NCBI GenBank assembly: GCA_009667805.1 | Contig: CM019063.1 | Span: 56,714,881 to 56,778,880, forward strand | From: Leptobrachium leishanense | Taxonomy: Eukaryota > Chordata > Amphibia > Anura > Megophryidae | Direction: 5' to 3' | Length of the DNA: 64,000 nt | Part shown: positions 33,722 through 46,138 of the stretch, one piece after another | Numbering within the stretch: the stretch's first letter is position 1 | Layout of the letters: every line of letters begins with the position of its first letter | Program-made: the position numbers and the translations under genes | The notes under the pieces: model-generated | Told to the model about the DNA's origin: nothing | Seen by the model: only the letters and a program-made list of their open reading frames with translations | Databases searched by the model: none

Positions 33722-34095
33722 CCCAGGGGGAAATACAATTGATTTTTCTGGGGGGAGGGAAGGGAGGTGGGAATATAATTGATTTTTCTGGGGGGAGGGA
33801 AGGGAGAGGGGAATATAATTGATTTTTCTGGGGGGAAGGAAGTGGGGATACAATTGATTTTGCTGGGAGTGAAGGGAGGGGGAATACATTTTTCTGGGGG
33901 AAGGGAGGGGGAATACAATTGATTTTGCTGGGGGTAAGGGAGGGGGAAATACAATTGATTTTGCTGGGGGAGGGGAATATAATTGATTTTTCTGGGGGAA
34001 GGGGGAAAACAATTGATTTTGCTGGGGGAGGGAGGGGGATAAAATACAATTGATATACTGGAGGGGGTAATAAGATGACAATTGATATACTGGGG
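33722..34095. repeat. Minisatellite with AATTGATTTTTCTGGGGG unit
   Basis: About nine units of variable length (roughly 30-55 bp), each with TACAATTGATTTT(T/G)CTGGG followed by a G/A-rich stretch. Proline-rich frames on the minus strand (160-195 residues) are products of this repeat. Confidence 0.9.
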
Positions 34096-34107
34096 GTTGA
34101 ATAAACA

Positions 34108-34960
34108 ATCAGTACGTTACAGTGAGTTTTATTGCTGTGGATTCCGGGATACGCTGATGCACACGCACATTACTGTGAGTTTTATTGTTGTGGAGCTCTT
34201 TGATATGCTCATACGCACTGCACATTTGTTACGTGGGACCTGGCCTGACGTGGTGCAGAAAGGGTGGGAGCAAAAAGAGCAGTGATCAGACATGAATCGT
34301 GATATGTATAGAGTAAAACAAGGAATTTATTTACAACAAGACTAAATAAACATCGAGGAACCAGAACAAAATGCACTTAAAACTAAAGACCTGAAAACCC
34401 TTAGCAAAACATAGGAAGAAACCAAAATACTGAAACACAAAAGCAAAACGAGATACAGGGATATAAGCAGGGCAGAAACCAAAAAGCAAGCAGGCAGATA
34501 GACCTGAACTAAATATACAAAAATCACTAAACTAGATAAACATTAACAGGTGAACACCTGACAGAGAAGTAAGTAACCTGAAGACAGACAGCACTTAACC
34601 AGTCCAGAACTGCTAGAGCAAAGAATCAGAGTCAGGATAACAATGAGGCTAGGATCACAGATAGGATCAAACTGAGAACATGGATCAAAATGAGGCAGCG
34701 CTCTTCTTTGGGCAATGCCTCCTTTTATACAGAGTTCATTAGAACAGAAGAGAGTCCAAGTGTGGCTCCAGGGCTTGAAGTCCAAAAGGAAACGATATGT
34801 CCAGAACTTGGATGCAATGTTCACATACGCCAGAAGGGGTGCCAGGCACGCAGAACGTTACAACATTACTGAGTTTTATTGCTCTGGATTCTGAGATACG
34901 ATCATACACACGCACAATACTGTGAATTTTATTGCTTCATACCCCTGGGGTGTAGGGGAT
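34108..34960. repeat. 55-bp tandem repeat split by a solo LTR
   Basis: Four units of TACTGTGAGTTTTATTGCTG..TGGATTC..GATACG, two at 34115-34226 and two at 34863-34945. The solo LTR at 34227-34862 sits exactly between the second and third. Confidence 0.8.
34227..34862 (-). mobile_element. Solo LTR with 5-bp duplication
   Basis: Bounded by TGTTACG and CGTTACA, inverted ends of TG..CA type, with ACATT on both sides (34222-34226 and 34863-34867). On the minus strand a TATAAAAGG box lies near 34735 and an AATAAA near 34330, which sets the orientation. Solo LTRs arise by recombination between the two LTRs of a retrotransposon. The family cannot be told from the LTR alone. Confidence 0.85.
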
Positions 34961-35655
34961 ATATCTTTATGTATGTAAACATATGGCTGTGTTTGTAAAA
35001 ACATATATTTGGTTTTAAACATGCTGCTGTTTGTAAAATTCTGCGCCTGTGTCCTTGTCGCAGTCCGGCGTTGCCCCCTTGCCCTGCATCCATAAGGCTG
35101 GTATTGCTCGTAGAATCGCCACATTATCTGCTGCCCGCACTCCACAAAGTAAGAATGACAGCGTCTTGACAGCATCGTGAGGTACAGGTAGGAGACTAAA
35201 TATTGGTGTGGGGCAGCAAGAGGTTAAATGGGCACTCTACTTAAATTTTATCCCCTTTTTTCCCTTTTACCTCTTTGCTGCTGGCGACGTGCTGAGCACA
35301 TCTTCTGGTTTCATGTTTGAGTGCAGAGGATGTGCTTGTCACGTCGCTAAAGTCCTGCAGCTCAGTGCCATATCTTTCTACTTTCACAGTGGGCTGACAT
35401 CTTGCCCTCGCCTGGAGGGGACACAATGGATTCTCCAATTCGCCGCTAGGTCCAAGTGGATTTTCTTCACACAATTTTCAAAAAGGTTATTTTAACAAGT
35501 TCAGAAATAAATTCTTTAGCACAATAATGTACATGTGGGTGTTGTGTTGTAGGGGGTGGGGTTTTGTATGGGTGTGGCCTCTTGTGGGTGCAGAACAAGG
35601 GGGCCCCATGACCTCCTATTGCCCGGCAGCCCCATTAGTTGTCAGTCCGCCGGTG

Positions 35656-36559
35656 ATAACTCGATTTTAGGTGTAAAGGTGTTAATATAGATTTGTATCA
35701 CAATTTTATATAAAAGCCATCAAGCTGGCTCTTGAGTATGTCAAATTATAAGCTCCTCCATCTGAATATGTACGAATATCACACAATCCATGGATAAAAA
35801 CCGGAAAAAGTAAAGGTTAAAATCTGCATAGCAGTAATAGAGATTGAACATTAGCTGTGGGAATATTTGACACACTCGTTACAAAGTAAACATGGGCTCA
35901 GGGATATAAATTTCATAAAGTTGAGCCACAGGGGAAATCCACCGGTGATAAAATGAGCGTCTCCAACTGCTGGCATTTATGAGGAACATCGGCTATTAAT
36001 ACAGGGCGGGAAAGCTGCACATCTGTGTCTCGTTTTAGCTATGCCGTTTTAATTGGCCGTGTTTGTTAATATAATATTGAGATAGCTGCCTCGACCGATC
36101 AGGATTTGTGCGTTTATTTTAGACAATGACATCATTTATCAGTGGGTAGAAGCACCGGCTGTAGTATTTGTCCGTCTGGACGATTCCAAATGGGGTAGTA
36201 AATAATACGTTGAAACTTTTTTGAAAGGAATATAAGAATTTAGCGGGGGAAGTCTTGAGCAGGAATGACCAGAACACAGAAATTTAGGATGAAGGAAAAA
36301 GAAAAAAGCCCCTTCTACAGCACTCGATTACAAGTAAATGCGAGCTCGACAGGCTGTGGGCATCGGTAGAGTTTGCAGACTGAGAGTTATGACATATGAC
36401 AAGAAAAAGTCAAATGATAAATCGAAAACCTTTTAAACAGTAGTTATAAAAAATGCAATTAAACCAGAGAAAAAGTTAACTGACAAACCACACGTTATTC
36501 ACCACTTCACTACCAAGTGACTTTCTGTTGTGATTTTATGGGTGGATCTCACTCAATAT
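35656..36559. other. No gene seen
   Basis: About 900 bp without recognisable features, apart from a family B-like CACTTCACTACCAAGTGACT at about 36500. Confidence 0.45.
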
Positions 36560-37268
36560 GCAAGACCTTAGGTAGAAGGAAGGGGAAGCGCGGTATCCAA
36601 AGGGTTAGGCAGAATCGCAGCCAGGCAAGCAAAGGGTAGGTTGAGGTGGCAAAGGTTCAAAAGCAAGGTACCAGGCAAAGGGTCAAAAAATCCAAGAAGA
36701 AATAAGATTAATAGCCAAGTCACTACTCTGAGAGCAAACTGCAACTGAGCACCTGGCCGCAGGTGAGCCAGGATTAAATAGCGAGCCAGGAAGATATCCA
36801 ACCATGAGACACCACTGACCCTCCCAATTCCTCCTTAGTGGGAGGGCTGGAAATCTAGGTGGCCATATCCCAGGCATCTGCCCCAGGGCCACAGTTCCTA
36901 GCCTAGCCCCTCAGTCACTCAACACTAACCCCCCCCCCCCCGCCAGCAACAGCCACTGATCCTTGGATACCACGCCGAGCATGTGTCACAGGGTCAACAC
37001 CTTGGTCCTGGGAAGAGGAGTCCGACCGGTTGGACGCTGCTCCTCGCACCAGGGACCCTCTGCAGGGGGAGAATCATCAGAAAAATAGGCCGCGGTCTGA
37101 GCCAGGCCAGTCAGTGCACCGCTGTCTGCAGCAATGTGGGAACCTACCCGTATCAGCACGACACTGTGGGTGGGAGGCCCGCGTCGCGTGATCGCCCTGC
37201 GCTGAAACTGGACCCCAGCGTGCTGGAACGCGCCGGTCGCCAGCAAGATGTGGGGTGAGTCCTGACAT
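36560..37268 (-). mobile_element. Possible LTR fragment
   Basis: On the minus strand it would begin TGTCAGGACTCACCCC at 37268, is GC-rich, and carries a TATTTAA box near 36777. There is a poly-C run near 36932. I find no second LTR, no duplication and no coding region. It could also be an unrelated repeat. Confidence 0.35.
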
Positions 37269-37369
37269 TTCCATCAAACCACTGTAAGGACCCAGTGGTT
37301 TTATAGAAAATCACATCCCCCTGGTCACACAGTTAAAATGTATACATCTATATTATAAATTTGCATGGG

Positions 37370-37640
37370 CTATTACACTGCCTGTCCATAAAATAAAGTC
37401 ACACACTCTACTGTTTGGATGGAGTGCCCTTTTGCGTTGATTACAGCACGCTTTCGCCGTGGCATCGTTTTGCGAAGCTCATGCAATGTCACAGTGTTTA
37501 TTTGCATCCAGAGTCGCATTCATTTGTGGCCAAGATCTTGTATTGATGATGGAAGAGTCGCAGCGCTGCATAAAGTCTTCTCCAGCACATTATCCCAAAG
37601 ATTCTCAATGACCACCTGTATGCATTCTTTATAAAACTAT
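37370..37640 (-). pseudogene. Tc1-like transposase, C-terminal relic
   Basis: Minus-strand translation gives IENLWDNVLEKTL, then ATLPSSIQDLG, then TLHELRKTMPRRKRAVI, the end of a DDE transposase of the Tc1 group. Stops interrupt it. The terminal inverted repeat would lie near 37380 (AAAATAAAGTCACACACTCT). Only the last quarter of the gene is left. Confidence 0.78.
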
Positions 37641-37993
37641 TAAAGTGAGGTTATTTTAAAGCGGCAGACATAAGCAGTGGTGGCCAGTGACATTTCAAGT
37701 TAGTGGGACACTAGACTGGAAACATGAATGTTTTTAATCATGAATAGGAATATGTCCATATGCCACTACGAGCTCTGAAATATGTGGACAATCCCATATA
37801 TAAGGAATAAACCTTATAAACATATTACTATTAATATGGCAAATAAAATGGCCATAAATTAATTCAGTATTTACAGTTACAAGTATTCAGAAATTAGCCA
37901 CAAGATGTATACATAAAACATTATTCAGTATACAAAATCTAAAAGTGAGAAAAAGTGATTTTATTGACTGAACACTGACCCCACCATTTTATT

Positions 37994-38382
37994 TTAACCC
38001 ATTCACTACTGAGATCGAGATATCTCAGGCTTCAAAGGCACCATTTGGTGCCCCAATATCTCGATATGCTGATCTGCAGCCCAAAAGCAAATTAAATTAG
38101 TTTGCTGCCCCAAAGTTTTAGCCCTGTAGGTATAATGCCCAAATAGCTAAACGTGTGTAAAATCGTTTGATGAATGCTGTGAAATATCAGACTTTTAGCA
38201 GCCAATGCAGGGAGAAAAAAAATTAGACCTGCTGCTCAAACCTCTGCAACTCAATTTGGCCAAATAGGCTATTTACAGTAATAGCTATTTATTACTGTAT
38301 AATTAATTAAAAATGATTTTACAAAAAACATTGGTTTCTGACAATGTTATTTTGGAAAATCACTTTGTAGTGAAGGGGTTAA
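37994..38382. mobile_element. TTAA-flanked MITE, family B, copy 2
   Basis: TTAA at 37994-37997 and 38379-38382, with inverted ends TTAACCCATTCACTAC and TTAACCCCTTCACTAC. The interior matches 8467-8887 in order (GATCTGCAGCCCAAA, CAAAGTTTTAGC, GCCAATGCAGGGA, TTACTGTATAATTAATTAAA). Confidence 0.78.
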
Positions 38383-39764
38383 ATAACTCTGAATATACAA
38401 AACTTCAATGTGTGAAATAAAGAAACCCTGCTTACTGTTGCACATTTATTTTTTTATTTTATTATTATTATTTTTTTATTTGTATTTAGCACATTAAGGC
38501 ATTAAAATGTTGGGCGCATTTTCTATCAGTAAGGGGTTAAGGCAGGTACCCTGTGTGTGTAACAAATAAAATCAGCATTCCAGTCTCGGCTGGGAGATTG
38601 CTTACGGTGTTTTTGTTTGACGCCCAGGGGGGAACAATAAACAGTGCAGTTCCTGGTTTGAAGAAAGATCTCCCATAGAGCCCTTCTCAGATTTCTAGAG
38701 CTGGTCAAAGACAAATAATTACTTATCTTTCTTATTTTTTTTACTCTGCCTAGCAATGGTTGAGGAGACAATGACACTGCTTTTATATAGTTTACATTCT
38801 TTATTCCAAACAATATGGTAGGGTGTTGCCCTTTTGACGAACCAACACTGCTCATTCTAATAGCAATATGGTGTCATGTTAATCACATTGGAATAATTTT
38901 ACGAATAACAGAGGGAAACATATATTGCAGATTCTGGATTTTTCACAATTTGTATTAAATGTGCATCAGAATGCTTAAAGACTCCATATCTGATTTATAT
39001 ATTTTATAGTGTCCCTTTATTTCAATAGCATAGTATTACCATGCATAGGATGTCATCAGTTCGTAAACCTACTTACAAGGCAATTAAGTTTAAGATGCCA
39101 CTTAATAACCGCAGATCATTATTAGTGTCGGCTTTAAACAAAAAACTCTTTGTGCGCCGTGTGACAGGAAGCTTTACATGGTAGAGTAATTAGAATTTCA
39201 TAAGCTCTTTGTAAGGACAAATGATTTATTTTGCCCGGGTAATGATGAACCCCAAGACCAAAGTAACTTTTTGTGTCTCCCCCTTATAAAGAATTTAATT
39301 GATCACCAGTAGAATGAGCTTGGAAATAAGTTCTAGGTAACGACATTGACCACTGACAAGAATGTCACTTCTACAGACTTTTACTCAAATTAAAGATCAA
39401 GTGACATAGCTATAATAACTGAAAAAAAATATTCTTGCGTTTACTTTAGTATCTAGAATTAATCAGCAAAGATTTGGTTAAGTGTGCTCTGAAAGGAGTA
39501 CTGTAGGGTTAAAACGGACGGGGTAGGAATTGGAGGGGTTACATAATATCCCTTCCTGATCCCCCCCAGCCCTCCCCCCTCAAGTTCTAACCCGTATATT
39601 CCCTTTAAAAACTCTATTGAATTCAGCGCTGGTCTCCCTCTGACCTTGCAGGATATGTAATCTTTACAGCTCAGTATGTCATGTGACCACAGGGGCGCTG
39701 GGTGTTCCATTCAATCCAGTGGTTCTTATTGTATGTAGGCTTTGATATTTGTATAAGGCTGTGA
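38383..39764. other. No gene seen
   Basis: About 1.4 kb, AT-rich, with no domain in any of the short frames. Confidence 0.45.
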
Positions 39765-40178
39765 AGTCCATTGGTAACGTCTCTACATTTCAACCATGGA
39801 GAAACAAGTCAAAATACCATTCAGCACATCCCTCCAATACAACTGTGGAGAAGCAAGTCCCGACTTTACGAGAAGCGGGTTCAACCTAATCACCAGGTCG
39901 CTGATCTGAGGTCATGGAAAGACGACTCGATCCCACTCAGAAGACGCCACCAGCGAGTGTCCTTCGGCAAGACACCTAACGATATGGATGCGCCTACCTT
40001 ACAAAATACTTGTACATCTCATAGATTGTAAGTTCCCTTGGAAACAGGGTCCCCCTGAATCAGGCGATATCATCCATGTGTGGTATTACAATGTATTAAC
40101 TCCTTGTACACTGATCTTGTAAAGCGCTGCGGAATTTGTGGCGCTATATAAATAAAGAATAATAATAAAGATATTAAG
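39765..40178 (+). mobile_element. SINE with LINE-derived 3' tail
   Basis: The middle contains GTGTCCTTCGGCAAGACACC, the block shared with the SINEs at 4389 and 8222. The 3' end is AAGCGCTGCGGAATTTGTGG followed by CGCTATATAAATAAAGAATA. That tail is the same as the 3' end of the LINE at 57965-58015, as expected for a SINE mobilised by that LINE. Confidence 0.75.
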
Positions 40179-40904
40179 GCTATTTCCCAAAGGTTTCCAA
40201 GCTCTGAAAACAGAGCCGAGGGCTCTCTACTGGGCAGGACTAAGCCCCTGCATTTAGATGACTGAATTAGCCCTGAGTCCCCTCAGAGGGGGGAAGGGAG
40301 CAGGAGCTCACAGCAGTATGACCACTCGGATAAGTCTGAGTGCTCACATTGCGTAGAGTGTCCCTTTAAATGCTTTGGTGTTTTAGCGGTGAAAAGTTCA
40401 ACGTTTAAAAAATATATAACAAATATACTACTGGAGACTGTGTGTTATTAGGCTGGATATCAGGAGGGCTGAGAGCACATGGTTCCAATTGGGCTCATTG
40501 GATTTATCTTTATTTTATTTTCTGTTCTGGAAAGAATCCAGTTAGTTTTAAGTTTGGTATAGAAAGTGTTTTCAATGTAGAGTCTAATTCGGAGGGGGGA
40601 GGCTAAATCACTAACAGTAGGAAACATTATGTAATCTGTAATAGATTAGGTAGTTATGCAATTTTGACCAAAAGTAGCTGAAACGTAAACATTTTCCAAA
40701 CCAGCTATTTTTTTTAATAAACTGTTTTAGACTAAACTTTAAAAACACACAAACAACAAAGGTTGTACTCGGTAACTACAGATCACTACACACTCAGCTA
40801 CATGAATTCACCATTTAGGGAAGTTTAGTTTGCCATAGTTTTCACCATTCTTTCTATCACAGTTTCTGTCTATGTTATTTAGTGTAGATATCACCTTATA
40901 TGCG
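40179..40904. other. No gene; one MITE end
   Basis: GAGTGTCCCTTTAAA at about 40362 is the complement of the end at about 20754. Otherwise unremarkable. Confidence 0.4.
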
Positions 40905-41178
40905 TGCTTAAAAATTCCCAGCCTTCTATCAACTTCTATTACTGTAAAAAAGCTACAAACAGCAGCACCTACTCTCACTGTAGCAAAAAAGCTCAGCAAA
41001 CTTTACTGCTGCATTACAACAGCCAGGGAGAGGGCGGAATACAGGGAGAGCTCTGGATTCATTCACTGCTGTACAGGCATAAGATTCAGGAGGTTATAAT
41101 GAATGAAAATCCCGGTATAGTGCAGATATAAGGTGTTACTGTAATTTCCAGGCACAGGCATTATGCAGCACCTACAGA
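40905..41178 (+). repeat. Interspersed repeat, related to 9380-9628
   Basis: Homologous block by block to 9380-9628, here uninterrupted and ending in GGCATTATGCAGCACCTAC. No coding region and no clear termini. Confidence 0.65.
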
Positions 41179-41547
41179 TAATATTTTTATATTCTAGTGG
41201 TATTTTTTGGAAGCTGCATTGCTAATAATCTCATTATGATCACTACAAATCTCCATAAGCAGGAGATCTGATCATTTGTATCTTTATTTTATCATAGTTA
41301 CTTATTTGATTTCAAAGCCTTTCCTGCCTGTATGCTAACAATGCAGACCCCATGTGACATTGTGGAGATAAGGGATGCCGTCTAGAGTTTAGAACCTTTC
41401 ATCCCAGCACTTTTACTGTATAGGACAATCAAGTATATAAACAATGAACCAGACATTAAGTGGTTTTGCATTTGCAAACACGTAAAAATACAAGTTAAAA
41501 AAATCGAGTTACTTCTGGTACCGCATTGCAGAAGAAGGAGCATTATG

Positions 41548-42725
41548 TAGGGATGTGCACGTGTTTTTTTTTTCACTTTGTTTCGTTGCGTTCGGTTTTT
41601 CCAAAGTTTTGTTTCGGATCGTTTCGGCCTATTTTTGTTTTGGCTCGTTTAGTTTCGGCTCTGTGTTTTGTATCGATTTTTGTTTCATGAAATCGGGGAA
41701 TTTCGGTCTGTCGGATCGTCTGTTCTCTTCGTTTCAAAGGTTCCATCCTCGGATTTTCGTTTTGACTTTAGACGTATGGTATTTCGGATGCTTCGACATT
41801 TCGGTCGATACGGTGATCCTGCCGATTCGCCCCTTCTGACGTATTGTTTTTTAATGAAAGATCCTTTTTTTCTTATGAATAAATGTTAAAACAAATCCCC
41901 GTTTTTAAGTGTTTATTAAATATTTCTAAAACCGTTTATTATTTTCAATTGCAGCAAACAGCCATTTCTTTTATTTATATTTTAGGATTATTTTTGCATT
42001 TTTTGGGAATTTTTGGGTTAATATTTAGGCTTCTTCCTAATTTATTTTAAATGTATAACGAGGTCTGTTTTTTTCTTTGCAGAACACATACAGCTGGATT
42101 ATCTTCTCACAGTCTGTCCATATGTGTTCTGTTCAGCAATGAATTTTGATACATTTTGTCAGTATCAGTACCATGGATAGTAACAAGCCTGCCGTTATCC
42201 ATGGTGCTGATATGAAGAAATAGATAGATAATATGTGTTTCACCATCAGCGACTGTCCATGGTTCTGATCTGATAGTAACCCAAAAATTCCCAAAAAATG
42301 CAAAAATAATCCTAACAAATAAATAAATGCAGACACTTCTTGCTGTAAGTGAAAAAAATAAATGCTTTATGATATATTTAATAAAAACAGGAATTTTGCA
42401 CTGGAACAAGTGAAAAAAGTGACTGACGATACGAAATTACGAAATCAGCAATGGAACCGAAACAGACTCGAAAATACGGATACAATAATATGTTGTCTGA
42501 AATGAACCAAAATGGAACTGAAATACTGTAGAACGAAAATGACTAGCGATTTTACAAATTTCATGTCCATACGAAATAACGATTTTTTCGTTTTGTATCA
42601 GGAAATATTTTGGATGGTGTGTATTTCGTTGCCGGTCCGGGTCAGAACATCGGACGAATCCGAAGCACTGAATCGGCCTGTTTCTTGAGAAAAACGAATC
42701 GTATGAAATTAAATGCACATCCCTA
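41548..42725. mobile_element. hAT-like element with TAGGGATGTGCA ends
   Basis: Starts TAGGGATGTGCACG and ends ATGCACATCCCTA, the same termini as the 6-kb element at 50876. Both ends are rich in TTTCG/CGAAA. The interior has inverted blocks but no coding capacity. Flanking 8-mers (GCATTATG and GTAGGAGT) differ, so no target duplication is preserved. Confidence 0.75.
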
Positions 42726-43009
42726 GTAGGAGTCAAGGTCTCCAGACAATTTAGCAATTAATTCCTCACAGGTAGATGTTTGCAGGGTGTCCTTGTATTT
42801 AGATTCATATTCAGTGGTCTAAATTTTCACAATCTTTAACTCCCGTCCCACTTCTTCCACTACCAGGAGCATTAAATCAAGGGAGCATTTAGGGAGCATT
42901 AAATCAAGGGAGCATCAAAATTGCAATCCAACGACAGCACATTTCAGGGTTATTATGCCCGATAGTTTGTACATTACATATGCAAAACCCTCATATCTTT
43001 TGTAATCTA

Positions 43010-43431
43010 TAGTAATCCGATAATTAGACTTGCGTGACTTTCTGGTCCATACTGACCAGTATAACTTTTTTCGGAATCTAATCCCTTCACGAATCCAGGC
43101 TGTGTACGTTGCCTGGAATGCACTACGTGCAGTTCCATGACCCAGGGAAAGACTTTCTATCACCCATTCAGAGGTGAGAAATTCCGCATTCGGTATTGTA
43201 TCACCTGCACCGCTGAATGTGTGATTTATAAGATTTCATGTCCGTGCGACAGGATTTTGTATTGGGAAATCCATCAACAGCCTCAGGGAGCGAATGGCCA
43301 ACCATCGGTCTACAATTAGGGCTGCCCTCAGTGGCATTGACAACCCACAACCAGTGGTACGTCACTTCTGTGAGGCGGGACACAATCTATCGAGCCTGAG
43401 GGTTATGGGCATTGATCATGTCCCCCCCTAG
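43010..43431 (+). pseudogene. Penelope-like element, GIY-YIG endonuclease end
   Basis: One frame has PGCVRCLECTTCSSM, then FRIRYCITC, then VIYKISCPCDR, the cysteine-rich linker and start of a PLE GIY-YIG domain. After a frameshift near 43270 it continues RMANHRSTIRAALSG and VVRHFCEAGHNLSSLRVMG, the conserved end of the family. The reverse transcriptase that should precede it is not recognisable, so the copy is 5'-truncated. In intact PLEs this nuclease cuts the target. Confidence 0.82.
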
Positions 43432-45926
43432 TTAGAGGTGGGGACCGGGCGAGGGAGCTATTAAAAAGGGAATCTGTCGGGTATATTAATGGAAAAATTA
43501 AAATGGATGCCTGTAGTCATCTTGTTTTAATGTAAAGTCTTTCTTTTTCAATTTTCCCTAGTTTTAGAAATGGACGGAGATGTTTTTTTAAATAGTTCAT
43601 GGCTAGGTGAATCTTAAGAGTTATAGTTTTTTTTCTATAAATGCCAGACATGATGTTATAAACGATAAAATGTCTTTATGTGATATAATGCTGAGCTAAG
43701 TGCCAGACATGTCATATTTAAATTTATTGGTTTGTTTTAGCAAGTCCTTAAAAATAAAAAGATATTTTCTTTCTGGGTATAGGAACAAATTTAAAATCTC
43801 TAGGTGAATATTCACGAAATATATTTTTATAATCAATATATTCACAGTAAAAATAGATGCTCCAATATATATTTTGTAGATTGTAGAACTGGAAAACAGT
43901 ATAATTATTGAAGAATAGATTCTGTTGATTTTAACTAGAAAGGAATTTACTTAGAAAAAACTTTGAGAGGAGTAGAGATATTAATTTAATTTTGACAGGA
44001 GAGACCCAAAGTCTAGGATTGAATATAAGGTCTTTGTTAAGACAGATTGATCTTTTGACCTGAAATAAGATATATAAAAATTAAATTGTGGAATTAATTT
44101 GAAGAGCAACACTGCCCTCTTGAGGCATAGTAAATATTATATTAATATAGAGAATGTAATATTTAAATGAAAAGGGTAGATTGTCAGTGACGTCAAATTG
44201 ACTATAATTGGAGCTGTACTGTTCATCCCAAGAGATTCAGACCATCCCAGGGCAGAGTATGCTGACCATCCCAGGACAATGCACTTCAGATCATCCCAAA
44301 ACACGATCATGCATTGATTCAGATTGCAGATCATTCCAACCCCATATTTCATATCACTTAATCAGGTCCACACCTCTAACTCACATGCATTGATTATCTG
44401 ACATTGATAATTTTCACAACAATATATTACATAAAGAATATTCAAAGACTGTAACTCATTGAATCCAGATTGGACAGGTAATGTATGAGAAAGCAAAATT
44501 AAGTTATTAATGTAATTATATATATATCTGGAGTATTTCTTGCAACAGATAGACTGATATATCTCAGATTACTGTTAGATCCAGAGTCTTCAAAATATTT
44601 CTAAATCTGCAGAGATTTGAAAAAGAATCGGCTATAAGGATTTATCCTAAAGAAATTGTTGCAGAGTGATATATAAAGATATATATATATATATATATAT
44701 TGAATTTGGAAGTTACTGTGATTGAAATTAATAAACAAGGAATTATATAACTACAATATAAAAAGCAGAAGATTAGAAGTTTAATTCTCGAAATTAGGGG
44801 AGGATTCACTAAATAAGTTTTATTACTTATCATTCTAGAAATAGAATAAGTGATAGCTCATCTTTTGTTGATCCACGTAGCATAAAAAGATACATATATC
44901 TCTACAAGATCTAGCTTGTTAAACATTGGTTTGCTGGGAAATACATGTTAATTGTTTTCGTTAAGCAGAAATGTTTATTAACTATTTGTGTATAGTTACT
45001 AACTGATAAACTAAATGATATTAATCATATATGCAGTTACTAGCAGGAGATACATATATTGAGATGCTAGTGTCTATGTTCTGATGGATGGATATGTTGT
45101 TTATAAATCTTTGTTTATGATATGAGATTTGAAACTTTTTTGTATACGTAATAAATATATATATGTTTTTATACAATTATTGATTAGTGTATTCTTCAAA
45201 ACAAAACACAGACAATTAAAAGAATTTAGGAGAATTTCTAGGAAATATAAACGATTGATATTTGTATCTCGTATAAGTTTCTTATTGAATATAAATCTTG
45301 ACAAATCCTTTTGGATTTTTTCTTTCGACGCATTAGTTCCTCGGGGGCTCAATGAGAAAAATTCTTACGTGCCTTTTCTTTCTGCCACTAAGATAAATTG
45401 CAAGTGCGCCCTTTTCATTATTCTTATTATCTCCATTACTCTGACCTGTCTCGCGATTATTCTCCTTGGTCTTTTGTTTTTACTGCATTCCTTTTTTTGT
45501 AATTTTTTTTGTATGTGTGTTTCTATATATTGTATTTTTATGTGTTTACTATTATGTACCAATTGGGCTTCCGTACTGCACTTTGAATTGCTATAGTTAC
45601 TTAGATGCTCTTTGAGCGCGACATGTTTTTGTTTGGTTGCTATGGTTTTTCTATGTTAAATGCACTGACCGCGCCACGTCCTAATTGATATGTGCATATA
45701 TGTGCTCCCATAACCCTTGTATACCATCCTGAGGAAAGTTCCTACGTGAACTGAAACATCGAGCTATATGATGTATTTGTAATAAACAACATTTTTTTCT
45801 ATATTCTACAAAGCCTCCGTGTGCATCTGAAACTTGGTTTATATTGATTGCAGTTGGATTTTTGCACCGGAGCAGAAGAAATTTGTCTGTGGTGTGCGGG
45901 GTCACTTGAACTGTTTATATATACTT
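43432..45926. other. AT-rich stretch, probably PLE 3' region
   Basis: No gene. It includes an (AT)n microsatellite at 44679-44701 and, at its end, a hammerhead-like motif (45729-45775) followed by an AATAAA at 45780. That order is what a PLE terminal region would give, but 2.3 kb is long and may contain other insertions. Confidence 0.4.
45729..45775 (+). ncRNA. Hammerhead-like motif lacking stem I
   Basis: CTGAGGA, an extra A, stem II AGTTC..GAACT, GAAA, stem III ACATC..GATGT and a GTA triplet are all in order. However, sequences on the two sides do not pair to make stem I. Probably a decayed relative of the motif at 28616. Confidence 0.4.
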
Positions 45927-46101
45927 ACAAGGGTTGTGGTGGAGGACAAAAAGTGAGATAGAAAGCCTCCACACTATAATTAGTTGTGTTTATTATTGCA
46001 GCCACTTGTACATCACATCAGCAATTCAATTAATTGTAAACACAACTAATTATAATGTGGAGGATTTTATCTCACTTTTTGTCCTCCACCACAACCCTTG
46101 T
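45927..46101. repeat. Inverted repeat, 65-bp arms
   Basis: Left arm 45927-45992 (ACAAGGGTTGTGGTGGAGGA ... TTAGTTGTGTTTA) pairs with right arm 46037-46101 with only a few mismatches near the middle. The loop is about 44 bp. It lies immediately upstream of the hammerhead at 46139. Confidence 0.88.
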
Positions 46102-46138
46102 AGATACTGATTTACCCTACGGGTCCCAAGCATCCACT

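Larger units (their letters stand above)
33397..35655. mobile_element. hAT-like element with GGCGGACTGAC ends
   Basis: Begins CAGGGGCGGACTGAC and ends GTCAGTCCGCCGGTG. The ends continue as partial inverted copies (CGGGCA..GGGCCC against GGGGCCCC..TGCCCGG). I could not find an 8-bp duplication, so one flank may have changed. Inside are a minisatellite, a 55-bp tandem repeat and a solo LTR. No transposase is present. Confidence 0.65.

Noticed and set aside
33391..34108. Proline-rich frames of 160-195 residues on the minus strand
   Set aside because: They coincide with the AATTGATTTTTCTGGGG minisatellite and have no domain.
41540..42733. Target duplication around the TAGGGATGTGCA element
   Set aside because: The flanking 8-mers GCATTATG and GTAGGAGT do not match.
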